This document shows, piece after piece, positions 40,401 to 45,288 of a stretch of 64,000 nt of DNA; the stretch's first letter is position 1, and each line of letters begins with the position of its first letter. The position numbers and the translations under genes were made by a program. Below the pieces are notes generated by a model, which searched no databases, was not told where the DNA came from, and saw only the letters and a program-made list of their open reading frames with translations. Source of the stretch: an uncultured Cellulophaga sp. (GTDB lineage: Bacteria; Bacteroidota; Bacteroidia; Flavobacteriales; Flavobacteriaceae); the NCBI GenBank assembly GCA_947491225.1, contig CANLIE010000008.1, forward strand, positions 1-64,000. The letters are read 5' to 3'.

Positions 40401-42159
40401 CTGTATGGAAGATACTATACAAGCCGTTATATCTGAACCTTCAGATGTTTCTGGATCATTGGTTCAATTATCGCCTTTAACTTGTGTAGACCCAGCTAGA
40501 ATACAATTAACAGCAACAGGTGGTACTGCTCCTTATCAATTTAGTACAGATGGTATTAATTTTACTTCAATGTCTAGTGGAGATACCCATATATTTACAA
40601 TTACAGATGACGACGTATATCAATATTATGTAAGAGATAATTTTAACTGTGGTAATACTATAAGTAACCAAGTTTCTATAGATGCTGTTCCTGATTTGGA
40701 AATTATATTAGATGAAAGTGCAGCAATAATTAACTGTAGTGGAGAATCAACAGCAAGTATTAATGCAACAGCCATAGGTGGTATGGGTAATTATTCTTAT
40801 GAATTATTAGACTCTCCAACCAGTACCACTCCATTAGATGGTCCAAAAAATACTGGTGATTTTAGAAATATATCTTCTGGTACTTACTATATAAAAGTAA
40901 CATCTGATGGTGGTTGTGAAGAGATTTCTAGAGCTATAAACATAACAGAACCAAATCCATTACAAATAGATACAGAAGAATATACAGATGTAGCTTGTGC
41001 AAATGAAGATAATGGTACTATAACTGTTGAGGTTTCTGGAGGAACTGGAATAATATTATATGCTATATCTCCTAATCTAAATCAATTTGATACCAAAAAT
41101 GTATTTACAGATTTAGCACCAGGTGTTTATGATGTAATTGCACAAGATGAAAACGGCTGTTTTATTCCTTTCAACTTTACTATTACAGAACCTCAACCAA
41201 TACAATTAAGTGCCACAACTGTAGGAGAAACTTGTACTGGCAATGAAGATGGTATGGCAACAGTTACCATAGTTGGTGGTATAGCTCCTTACAGCACAAG
41301 CATTGATTCTAATGACCCAGCAGATTATGTACTAGACAGAGTAGATTTTACTGGACTGTCTTCTGGAGCACATGTTATATTTATTAAAGATGCTAATGGA
41401 TGTGATGCTAATATCGTTATAGATATAGCACCAGGAGTTAACCTAAAGGCTACTGCAACCCCAATTTACGAGTGTAGCACAGATACTCCTACAAACTATT
41501 TAGAAGTAGTTTTAGAAGACAATACAATAACAGATGTTCTATATGGTGTAGACACAACAGACCCTACTGTAATGCAATTAACACCAGATTTTGCAAATAT
41601 TCCTGCTGGTGATCATTATTTATACATAATGCATGAAAATGGTTGTACAGAAACAATAGACTTTACAGTTGAAGCTTTTGACCCATTAACTTTAGTTTTA
41701 GAAAATACTAATATAAATGAAATCACAGCCATAACAACTGGTGGTAAACCTAAGTATACTTTCTATATAGAAGGAAACAATAATGGAGAAGACAATACGT
41801 TCAGAATACATAAGACAGATACTTATACCGTTGTTGTTGTAGATGAAAATGGTTGTGAAGCTACTCAAGATATATTTATTGAGTTTATTGATATAGAAAT
41901 TCCTAATTTCTTTACACCAAACGGTGATGAAACTAACAACACGTGGAAGCCTAAAAACACTGAGGGATTCCCTAATATTTTAACTATTATATATGATAGA
42001 TATGGTAGAGAACTATACAGAATGGGATCTAATGATAAAGGTTGGGATGGAACTTACAATAATAAAGAACTACCCTCTGGAGATTATTGGTACACAATTA
42101 AATTAAAAGAAGAGGAAGATGATAGAGAATTTGTTGGACATTTCACTTTATATAGATAA
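28447..42159 (+). CDS. Giant SprB-like T9SS type-B adhesin with about 40 SprB repeats
   Basis: A 4570-residue cell-surface protein. The signal peptide is residues 1-23 (ending TGYGQ). Residues about 25-380 form a unique N-terminal module with GLYWSAVYRN, WTMVVVYENP and LGVSTLEGDNR blocks. A DUF11-like domain lies at about 385-500 (QILDYVLTFQNVGNDDADEY), and Ig-like segments run to about 830. From there to about 4470 about 40 SprB-type units of 80-100 residues follow. Each starts with a TC or SC strand, has YSI-D-G or F-NL--GTY strands, and ends in a D-x-x-G-C motif. The last 85 residues (from about 4485, IPNFFTPNGDETNNTW) are the CHU_C type-B sorting domain. SprB of Flavobacterium johnsoniae is the mobile gliding adhesin with the same plan. 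A PorP/SprF gene follows after 25 bp, as sprF follows sprB. Confidence 0.9.
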   Translation: MNKLLKLLLIIITIAITYTGYGQVKNSFKPRYDNSLKGDLTIIANNIVNREGDEGYWTGPSWNRTWVSVPRNANDPYNQTGSSSTYNDSWNMQYIDIDGDSDTSTFSSSSSTLTVPDASCSLVRYAGLYWSAVYRNTDRSNIDNIKFKVPGGSYMDISADEILFDGNGDTDFGFYSPYACYKDITSIITGLADPNGDYTVANVRASSGNSIPGGVSGGWTMVVVYENPNYPGKYITTFDGYAGIKSGETVDIPISGFTTLPNPFPVNARLGVSTLEGDNRISGDGLSIKANSKPLTDPFIPLGNTVNPTNNFFNSNITIENTIVNTRSPNSINTLGWDADLFTIPNPARSVIPNNETGAVLRASSSRDKYDIFFTSFDVEIIEPKINLAKRVEDIGGTDITGQGVNLGQILDYVLTFQNVGNDDADEYTIRDVLPQNVTLDENNFTLPAGVTYTYNAGTRTVLFTIPNNLVPEGGSSYSIRMRVKVAENCFDFVDACSDLIQNLAYSTYKGVLNSNQITDDPSVTDFDSCGFTTPGATNFLLDDLESCDYSRTVQLCGANILLDAGDNFDDYIWYKDENNNRIIDAGDTVLNDGNPDNDLSTLIVDDIGIYIVDKIVADPCKGFQEIITVERFGITQTNPISALINDTSNTVEGEVTICPIDGDPLPKVFLCGLNDVEPITINIPDASSIQWQKLDENSCTASIDDCANKNGTCTWNNVESGSTFLASDAGQYRLIINYQNGCFSRFYFNVFKNLLDPQYTSNDIICTTPGNITVTNIPADYEFQLLNAATNAVLVPFSANNGPSFTIANNGAYTIEIRQQGVVDGCLFMLENIGIRTRNYEVNITTKDTDCNGLGEIRISAEDVEPQYYFEVSQGGTTIDTYGPTDDNDYTFEKLSDGVYDVTVSTDDGCTHTEQITINDVSDLAGSALTTKSIDCTDGIITVTGTGGFANPAYSYAIWSKDGVNLYTDLSDIPASEFQANSDFTFDATEAGTYEFIVVDSNNCYAITNEEIITIAPAITYTTSVTNESCFEAEDGSYVVTVTASNGYTMSYSLLNPDGSTTVNGSGNFTNLAQGNYTLTITQTNGSDVCDFTETFTIGGPTSRVAGTAFLIQDYTCLQEAIIEAQNVTGGEAPYQYSIDGINFVGPSASAERFTNLTNGTYKITIRDAKGCTFVTNSISIDPLNGPTDLDFTATTPNCPTQTSDVTVTVTNGNTPFTFEIIAPSAIAATNVTGNTAIFNGLAPNTYTYKVTDAKGCSYEESHTIRPVNLINVVGNLNSNITCFNDTDGEATFTVSGFNTTYNYSITGPTAIPNGTAVNNLTIPLTNLDDGIYTITVTDTETNCTDTASVTINAPVSALSLTANETQPTCTTDGSVVLTATGGWGGNTFTITHQNSGTTFTNSTGRFNNLNQTGTFNISVEDANGCIVTSSFDLYPSIAPTLEIVPNNNCFIAAVGLELTANVIAGGDGAYKYRINGGAYAANNTFSNLNPGTYTIDVIDGNNCTGTASITVNPELTITATADTITACGTDTNVTITAAGGDGINYVYAIVDNGVTPNTGDFSTTNPRTITTGPGDYDVYVRDNNGTGNFCEAKFDLTINKRTPIVITETVTNVSCFGGNNGTISLAITGGKAPYRYSINNGADYKTTNSFSNLTAGTYPVLIQDSDLCTQSLNVTVNEPAEIEAEALQTKDYTCLPSPNNFAEITVGSINPTIGGSGNYQYSINGGAWTASTTGGIVFDNLIDGTYSIRVRDANATDCFITLPNVIIPALPTMPTLSSSITYNCDGSGNISISPFNASYTYTLGALVQTGASANVFNNIAPGNYTITVDYGSSCTTDIVVNVETGKAFGATITNPKNISCFGGNDGEFVINASNFGAGGFQYSINGAPFSAAFTTPQTITGLTAQNFTIEVRDVDDNTCTIPLTQELTQPTEVTATASITEEFTCNNTGATITAVANGGTPTYTYQLETNTGTVVRAYQSSAIFNNVPANNPTENYIVRVLDRNLCTNVVTPAITVTAPEVPTFTVTPTACYSGANDGEIRVDITSIPGNGNFQFRIDGGAWVTPTPVTATTYTFTGLANGSYNIDVKDGYGCVGVQETVVLNPVINATIDVVHISSCADGSITVNANGGDGNLAYAFVTTGTPVTAVDFNPSNTFTVIPANAGTYDVYVWDNNAADPHCEYMETVTVNPATPLTYNAAPTDPTCHDGTGTIEITVTSGIAPYTYQIIDLDNGGASNETTTNVINNTKTFFNLAPGNYTINVTDASGCTIETTPVLINNPDELVTDIESILSGNCDPATGFRFINYTTTLSGTLEFSHDGGTTWQTSDEFNAPTYTLTSGDAVDPSIRTVDASGNTLCRLDLPRYIIAYPLDNLDITIGAVIVDCNDLQVTVQGNEGTAPYQYTYTDDPVNFDATTPSNPWTTPAKGLADPHVFTGLVPGRTYVFYVRDANGCVRQSDINVNDLITLPLEITSTSVPACFGMTNGSITYTITDNQAPFGNEYRWEVFNMITGTPVSVANSGGNIPFSSPQSVTVSGLGAGEYFIQVTERDSGVDSCISASENLLLEELDDITATLNKIQDISCATPGLIQIENINGGGGIYTFTVTGPAPFTTITGTTDNPIEIPANSPAGTYNVTIQDQYSCDKDLGDVIMTLTPNPTIDSIDVNNCAIPNTLQINATSTAAQILYSIDGGVTYVDNGGLFTNLSVGTYNISIKDSNGCIATDSATIYPILEANVELTKLMDCTPGTAEITIEAINGSGDYDYEITNGLGTVVARTSLATNPLVATVTVVENYTVTVYDNNTSGPECSRVFTIEVLAAVTPIFTETHTNLTCNASNDGTITLYQTDNGINPLTYTISPVAGTFDAATSTFSDLPPNTYTVTATGTNGCTENIVGIVIDNPAVIADINTTIVEFGCTIGNTSNNASISINNGITGGSGTYVIYEFINNNGTPATGDDVTVQSSSNTVYIETNTSGGSYTINVYDDKGCVGSTTATILPYDELLTPTITVDDNITCSNAGEDITINAFGSLTDSSTPAGLANYEFRELPSGIFQASNQFTNLAIGDHTFEVRNVNTNCVATISHKVIDPNTFDITVTKLNDVICYGTETGQVTFELTDATYSGPINWVIYDTNGTVDRLDDTPVKNNTFATNGPTAPITLEAGSYLVEIFQVNNPQCSNVEAFTIAGPSAAITAATDITPVTCAGNDGVIEIINAAGGWGNYTYFVDIATNPAPTFPGSYQTSPRFTGLSGAVGPAGTDYQVWIADKDGCVLQLANVNLVEPTPISATLQVNQENCTNLEGEIQVIGTVGGQGSNYTYQLIKNGTAVGSPQTTTIFSGLGEGSYTVLINDQWSCSFTTLATVLYEEMNVTTTVVKPIDCSTTDPGGQITVNVNGGSSNLEFIATLPVSGTTITNNTGVFTGLMEVGIYSFTVRDLDTNTPVCEKPVTQELTDKVDPILLASTIKNVSCFGLSDGSITANLDPTTNVDPIYTYNLYDATGTTQIGGNQTSPTSPTFTGLPAAFYQIEVISAKGCSVRQTVEVTQPTELLISAVATEFVCATNNTVNMATITVTIEDGATTPGTPSGTSPYLYSIDNVNFQTANTFSVVDTGIAQTITIYVTDGNSCPQTTTVTIEPINTFTAVVTKDADISCVGPEEITITVTDNGDAINVYTYELLPIGNTNATQTGTPTYNTATFNLTAVGGYVFRVTDTTTGCYVDTIPYDISPYNLIKVEATATSSVTCFGDTNGTIDVTVTDATGPFTYTVLNADGTLLTPSITNTVNTNTFTISGLSGGNYYVAVKEDNAPECTADSNIITIASPDMPLTAIVNPTADVTCDNDRGEILVDPSGGYAPYDIVLTNTTTSDVYSVTDVLTHTFQTLGSGNYTVSITDANGCVYNDTEVLVAATRIVADITPLTTVLTCFGDTTGSVSANVSGGQGVYQYQLNVYDATGTVIISTSGKQASNTFNNLGAGRYSITVSDGWNCMEDTIQAVISEPSDVSGSLVQLSPLTCVDPARIQLTATGGTAPYQFSTDGINFTSMSSGDTHIFTITDDDVYQYYVRDNFNCGNTISNQVSIDAVPDLEIILDESAAIINCSGESTASINATAIGGMGNYSYELLDSPTSTTPLDGPKNTGDFRNISSGTYYIKVTSDGGCEEISRAINITEPNPLQIDTEEYTDVACANEDNGTITVEVSGGTGIILYAISPNLNQFDTKNVFTDLAPGVYDVIAQDENGCFIPFNFTITEPQPIQLSATTVGETCTGNEDGMATVTIVGGIAPYSTSIDSNDPADYVLDRVDFTGLSSGAHVIFIKDANGCDANIVIDIAPGVNLKATATPIYECSTDTPTNYLEVVLEDNTITDVLYGVDTTDPTVMQLTPDFANIPAGDHYLYIMHENGCTETIDFTVEAFDPLTLVLENTNINEITAITTGGKPKYTFYIEGNNNGEDNTFRIHKTDTYTVVVVDENGCEATQDIFIEFIDIEIPNFFTPNGDETNNTWKPKNTEGFPNILTIIYDRYGRELYRMGSNDKGWDGTYNNKELPSGDYWYTIKLKEEEDDREFVGHFTLYR

Positions 42160-42184
42160 TACAAAAAGAACTTAATCTAAAATT

Positions 42185-43138
42185 ATGCGATATAAATTAT
42201 TAACTTTACTATTATTTATGAGTACTTTGCTCATAAAAGCACAGGAATTAAATTCTCCTCAATTGTCGCAATATCTGGCAGATAACCCTTTTGTGCTTTC
42301 TCCTACCTATGCTGGTATAGGAGATCATGTAAAAATTAGGATGAATGGCCTAGCCCAATGGGTAGGTATAAAAGATGCTCCTCAAACACAATCTCTTGCT
42401 GCTGATGCAAGAATAGGAAACAAATCAGGATTAGGAATTTTTCTTTATAATGATAAAAATGGATATACAAAACAGCAAGGGGCAAGACTCTCTTTTGCTC
42501 ACCATTTAACATTAGACAAATACGAAGATGAGTTCTTATCCTTTGGTATCTCTTATAACTTTAATCAATTTAGAATAGATATAGAAAAATTTAATCTAAT
42601 TGCCGACCCTGACGATTATGTAACAGATGATAGGTCTACTACAAATCATAACTTTGATGTTGGTTTAATGTATAGAATAAATAAATTTTATGCTAGTTTA
42701 AATGTATCAAATCTAATCAATAAAGACATTACTAATTTTAATCCAACTTTTGAGCCAAACAGATTAAGAAATTATTACTTATATACTGGTTATAGATATA
42801 AGAAAAGTAAAAATAGTGATTGGGAAATTGAACCTTCTGCACTTTATAAAATGTTTGAAAGTGATGGAAGATCTGAAACAGATCTTAATTTAAAATTTAG
42901 AAAGTATAATTTTGAAGATTATTATTATGCTGGAGTAAATTACAGGTTCTTAAATGATCAAATTGGTAAACCCTTATATATTGCACCATTTGCAGGCTTA
43001 AAAAAGAACAACTTTTATTTTGGGTATTCTTACCAAATAATATTAAACGATATTTTAAATTATAGTACCGGAACTCATGTGGTTACAATTGGAATGGATT
43101 TATTCCAAGGTTTAAGTAATTGTAGATGTACCTACTAA
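42185..43138 (+). CDS. PorP/SprF family type IX secretion membrane protein
   Basis: A 317-residue outer-membrane beta-barrel of the PorP/SprF family with a signal peptide (LLFMSTLLIKAQ). Family traits are the N-terminal SPQLSQYLADNPFVLSPTYAGIG block, WVGIKDAPQTQSL, then alternating aromatic strands (FSFGISYNFNQF, DVGLMYRINKFYASLNVSNL), and a short Cys-containing end. In F. johnsoniae SprF is needed to deliver SprB to the surface. The gene is 25 bp downstream of the giant adhesin, so it is very likely its dedicated SprF-type partner. It is a normal-length version, in contrast to the SPOR-fused paralogue at 26159. Confidence 0.88.
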   Translation: MRYKLLTLLLFMSTLLIKAQELNSPQLSQYLADNPFVLSPTYAGIGDHVKIRMNGLAQWVGIKDAPQTQSLAADARIGNKSGLGIFLYNDKNGYTKQQGARLSFAHHLTLDKYEDEFLSFGISYNFNQFRIDIEKFNLIADPDDYVTDDRSTTNHNFDVGLMYRINKFYASLNVSNLINKDITNFNPTFEPNRLRNYYLYTGYRYKKSKNSDWEIEPSALYKMFESDGRSETDLNLKFRKYNFEDYYYAGVNYRFLNDQIGKPLYIAPFAGLKKNNFYFGYSYQIILNDILNYSTGTHVVTIGMDLFQGLSNCRCTY

Positions 43139-43184
43139 TTTATAATATTGTTTAGGTTAATTTTACAGCTCTAAACAATAATTA

Positions 43185-43541
43185 ATGGGAATAATAAAAG
43201 TTAGCAACATTAAGGTATATGCCTATCATGGTTGTTTGAATGAAGAAACTATAATTGGTAGTGATTACTTGGTCAATGTTTTGGTTAAAGCTAATTTATC
43301 TAAAGCTTCTTTATCTGATGATTTACAAGACACAGTAGATTATGTTCATATTAATCATATTGTAAAACAAGAGATGGCTATTAAATCTAAATTGTTAGAG
43401 CACGTTGCAAAACGTATTATGGACAGGATTTTCTTAGAAATTAGTATTGTAAATACTGCTGAAGTGACTGTTTCTAAAGTAAACCCTCCAATAGGAGGAG
43501 ATGTAGAAAATGTTTCGATAACATTACAATTATCTCGTTAA
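43185..43541 (+). CDS. folB: Dihydroneopterin aldolase
   Basis: Converts 7,8-dihydroneopterin to 6-hydroxymethyl-7,8-dihydropterin and glycolaldehyde in folate synthesis. The 118-residue protein matches FolB in length and motifs: VSNIKVYAYHGCLNEE with the substrate-contacting YHG, IGSDYLVNV, the central DTVDYVHINHIVKQE, and the final AEVTVSKVNPPIGGDVENVSI block. The conserved Lys near residue 97 (VSKVNPP) is in place. It follows the PorP/SprF gene by 46 bp with an inverted repeat in the gap, so it is probably a separate housekeeping gene. Two tRNA-Cys genes follow. Confidence 0.92.
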   Translation: MGIIKVSNIKVYAYHGCLNEETIIGSDYLVNVLVKANLSKASLSDDLQDTVDYVHINHIVKQEMAIKSKLLEHVAKRIMDRIFLEISIVNTAEVTVSKVNPPIGGDVENVSITLQLSR

Positions 43542-43580
43542 ACTACAGTACTTAAAGTTTTATTAACATATAAATATATG

Positions 43581-43588
43581 TAATTTTG
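43581..43588 (+). promoter_or_regulatory. Putative TAnnTTTG -7 box for the first tRNA-Cys
   Basis: TAATTTTG matches the Bacteroidota -7 consensus and ends 20 bp before the tRNA 5' end. The second tRNA has a box at exactly the same distance. Confidence 0.5.
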
Positions 43589-43608
43589 TTTTCTACTCAA
43601 TTTAAAAT

Positions 43609-43680
43609 GGCATTGTGGTCGAAATGGATAGACCTAATCTCGCAAGGATTAGTATAGTGGTTCGAATCCACTCGATGCCT
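43609..43680 (+). tRNA. tRNA-Cys(GCA)-like gene with C33
   Basis: The cloverleaf folds fully: acceptor GGCATTG with CGATGCC (one T-G wobble), D arm GTC/GAC, anticodon stem TAATC/GATTA, and T arm AGTGG/CCACT with loop TTCGAAT. Position 73 is T, the Cys identity element. CCA is not encoded, as usual in Bacteroidota. The anticodon loop reads TCGCAAG, placing GCA at 43642-43644 but with C at position 33, where U is nearly universal. The 32/38 pair is also altered (T/G), and a C26-G44 pair could extend the anticodon stem to six pairs. It might be a functional variant or a decaying duplicate of the tRNA-Cys at 43756. Confidence 0.75.
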
Positions 43681-43727
43681 CTAAAAATTATTGAATAAAA
43701 TATAAGAAACCTGTCTTCTTATTAATC

Positions 43728-43735
43728 TATTTTTG
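43728..43735 (+). promoter_or_regulatory. Putative TAnnTTTG -7 box for the second tRNA-Cys
   Basis: TATTTTTG ends 20 bp before the 5' end of the second tRNA, the same spacing as for the first tRNA. This suggests each is transcribed from its own promoter. Confidence 0.5.
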
Positions 43736-43755
43736 TAAGTTTGCAAACCAAAAAT

Positions 43756-43826
43756 GGCATCGTGGCCGAGTGGCTAGGCAGAGCTCTGCAAAAGCTTGTA
43801 CAGCAGTTCGAATCTGCTCGATGCCT
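43756..43826 (+). tRNA. tRNA-Cys (anticodon GCA)
   Basis: A canonical tRNA-Cys. Acceptor GGCATCG pairs with CGATGCC, the D stem is GCC/GGC, and the anticodon stem is GAGCT/AGCTT (one G-T) with loop CTGCAAA. The anticodon GCA is at 43788-43790 and U33 is present. The T arm is AGCAG/CTGCT with loop TTCGAAT, and the discriminator is T73. CCA is not encoded. A terminator follows directly. Confidence 0.95.
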
Positions 43827-43828
43827 CT

Positions 43829-43858
43829 AATAAACCCATCAAATTTGATGGGTTTATT
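43829..43858. terminator. Bidirectional terminator between tRNA-Cys and the LysE gene
   Basis: A perfect 30-bp palindrome (AATAAACCCATCAAA and its complement) starts 3 bp after the tRNA. T-rich flanks are present on both sides, so it can serve both the tRNA and the convergent LysE-family gene. Confidence 0.8.
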
Positions 43859-43871
43859 TATTTTATAGAAA

Positions 43872-44540
43872 TTAGTTTTCCCTAATTAACTCAATACCTT
43901 CTTGTATATTTAATTTATCCTTAGGCAAAAATCCTTTTGTTATTAAAACTATGCCACAAATAATAAGTATGATTCCTAATCCCTTTTTTACTGAAAAAAT
44001 TCTTCTTTGCGTTAAATGTCTTTTTAATTGTTTGGCAAGTAATATTTTAAAAATATCAGTGATAAAATAAGTGGCCAACATTGTAGAGAAAAAAACTAAA
44101 ATACGGTTAGAATCGTTATCTAGACTAGGTCCAACTACTAATATAATTCCTAACCAAAAAACCAGTACTCCTATATTAATAAAATTAAGTAAAAAGCCTT
44201 TTATGAATAAACTTAAATAAGCTCCTTTGGTTACTTTTATTTGTTTTAGCTTTTCTTTAGACGGTTTTTTTAAAAAAATTATTATACCATAAACAAGTAG
44301 TATAACACCACCAAAAACGTATAGCCCTGGTAAATTGCTTAAATTTTCTAAAAGTTGATAACTACTAAAGTAAGCTAAAACTAAAAAAATTATATCAGCT
44401 ATTATTACTCCAATGTTAAAACTTAAAGCAGCTCTAAAACCTTTTACCGCACTTGTTTCTAAAAGAACAAAAAAAACAGGACCTATCATAAAACTTAAAA
44501 AAAAGCCTAGTGGTATTGCTGCCTGTATATCTTTTAACAT
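43872..44540 (-). CDS. LysE/RhtB-family amino-acid exporter
   Basis: A 222-residue inner-membrane protein with about six transmembrane helices. The N-terminal IPLGFFLSFMIGPVFFVLLETSAVKGFRAAL stretch carries the GP-V motif of the LysE/RhtB translocator family, followed by FNIGVIIADI in helix 2. The middle loop is basic, and the later helices contain GFLLNFINIGVLVFWLG, again typical. Members export amino acids such as lysine, homoserine or threonine; the substrate here is unknown. The start is 9 bp after the DUF2807 gene stop, so both belong to one minus-strand transcript that may also include rnr. Confidence 0.8.
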   Translation of the reverse strand: MLKDIQAAIPLGFFLSFMIGPVFFVLLETSAVKGFRAALSFNIGVIIADIIFLVLAYFSSYQLLENLSNLPGLYVFGGVILLVYGIIIFLKKPSKEKLKQIKVTKGAYLSLFIKGFLLNFINIGVLVFWLGIILVVGPSLDNDSNRILVFFSTMLATYFITDIFKILLAKQLKRHLTQRRIFSVKKGLGIILIICGIVLITKGFLPKDKLNIQEGIELIREN

Positions 44541-44549
44541 CTACTTTTT

Positions 44550-45230
44550 CTATTTTCTAATTATTTTTCCTCCAAAGACTGTTTTTTCATCCATTCTTTT
44601 AGGATTTCCATAAACTAATACTTCTCCTCCTGCTTTTACTGTTGCCTGTACATAATTAGATGTATTAATTTCTGCATTTCCACCAGCATTTACGGTAATT
44701 GTAGTAAGCTCTGTACTAAAGTTTTTACCTTTGTAAGCACCTCCTGTATTAATCTTTACATCTTGGTTTTTGGAAGAGCCATTTGTTGTTATTACTCCTC
44801 CTGTTATAGATTTTACTAATAACTGAGTTACTTTAGTATTAATTATTAATTCTCCTCCCTCTTGTGCTTTTAATTCTAATATATCTTGTTCTATATTTTC
44901 TTTAGAAATAATCCTTGCATCTTCATTTACATCTATTATTTTTAAATTTTCAGTATAATACAAATCTATAAATGTTCTATAACCACTGAAAATTTTATCA
45001 ATTTCCATTCTAATTTTTAAAACACCATCTTTATTTACTATGGCTACTTTTTTTGTATTAACGCCTGTTATTATGGCTTCGTTCTTATCAGATCTAATTA
45101 AATTAACTGACAAACCATCAAAAGCTTTTACTTCTGTAAAGTTTTGTAGTTTTTGAGTTATTTTCTCTTCTTGCGCTTTTACGGTATTTATACTTAATAG
45201 TAAAAGCATAAATAAGGATAACTTATTCAT
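44550..45230 (-). CDS. Head GIN domain-containing (DUF2807) exported protein
   Basis: A 226-residue secreted or envelope protein with signal peptide (LLLLSINTVKAQ). The mature region is a right-handed beta-helix-like DUF2807 domain: a start with FTEVKAFDGLSVNLIRSDKNEAIITG, then repeated short strands with Gly/Asn turns (AQEGGELIINTKV, ITGGVITTNG, VNAGGNAEINTS), and a terminal VYGNPKRMDEKTVFGG block. The family is abundant in Bacteroidota, and its molecular role is not known. It lies 58 bp downstream of rnr and 9 bp upstream of the LysE gene. Confidence 0.8.
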   Translation of the reverse strand: MNKLSLFMLLLLSINTVKAQEEKITQKLQNFTEVKAFDGLSVNLIRSDKNEAIITGVNTKKVAIVNKDGVLKIRMEIDKIFSGYRTFIDLYYTENLKIIDVNEDARIISKENIEQDILELKAQEGGELIINTKVTQLLVKSITGGVITTNGSSKNQDVKINTGGAYKGKNFSTELTTITVNAGGNAEINTSNYVQATVKAGGEVLVYGNPKRMDEKTVFGGKIIRK

Positions 45231-45288
45231 TTTGTTGTTTTTAGGTATAATTCCTAATCTAATTTACAAAATTCATTCCAAAAATAAA

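Noticed and set aside
28447-42159. CRISPR-like or DNA-level tandem repeats in the adhesin gene
   Set aside because: Repeat units are similar only at protein level; no regularly spaced identical DNA repeats were seen.
43147-43179. Inverted repeat (9-bp arms) between the PorP/SprF gene and folB as a terminator
   Set aside because: No T-run follows and the loop is long; it may be chance.
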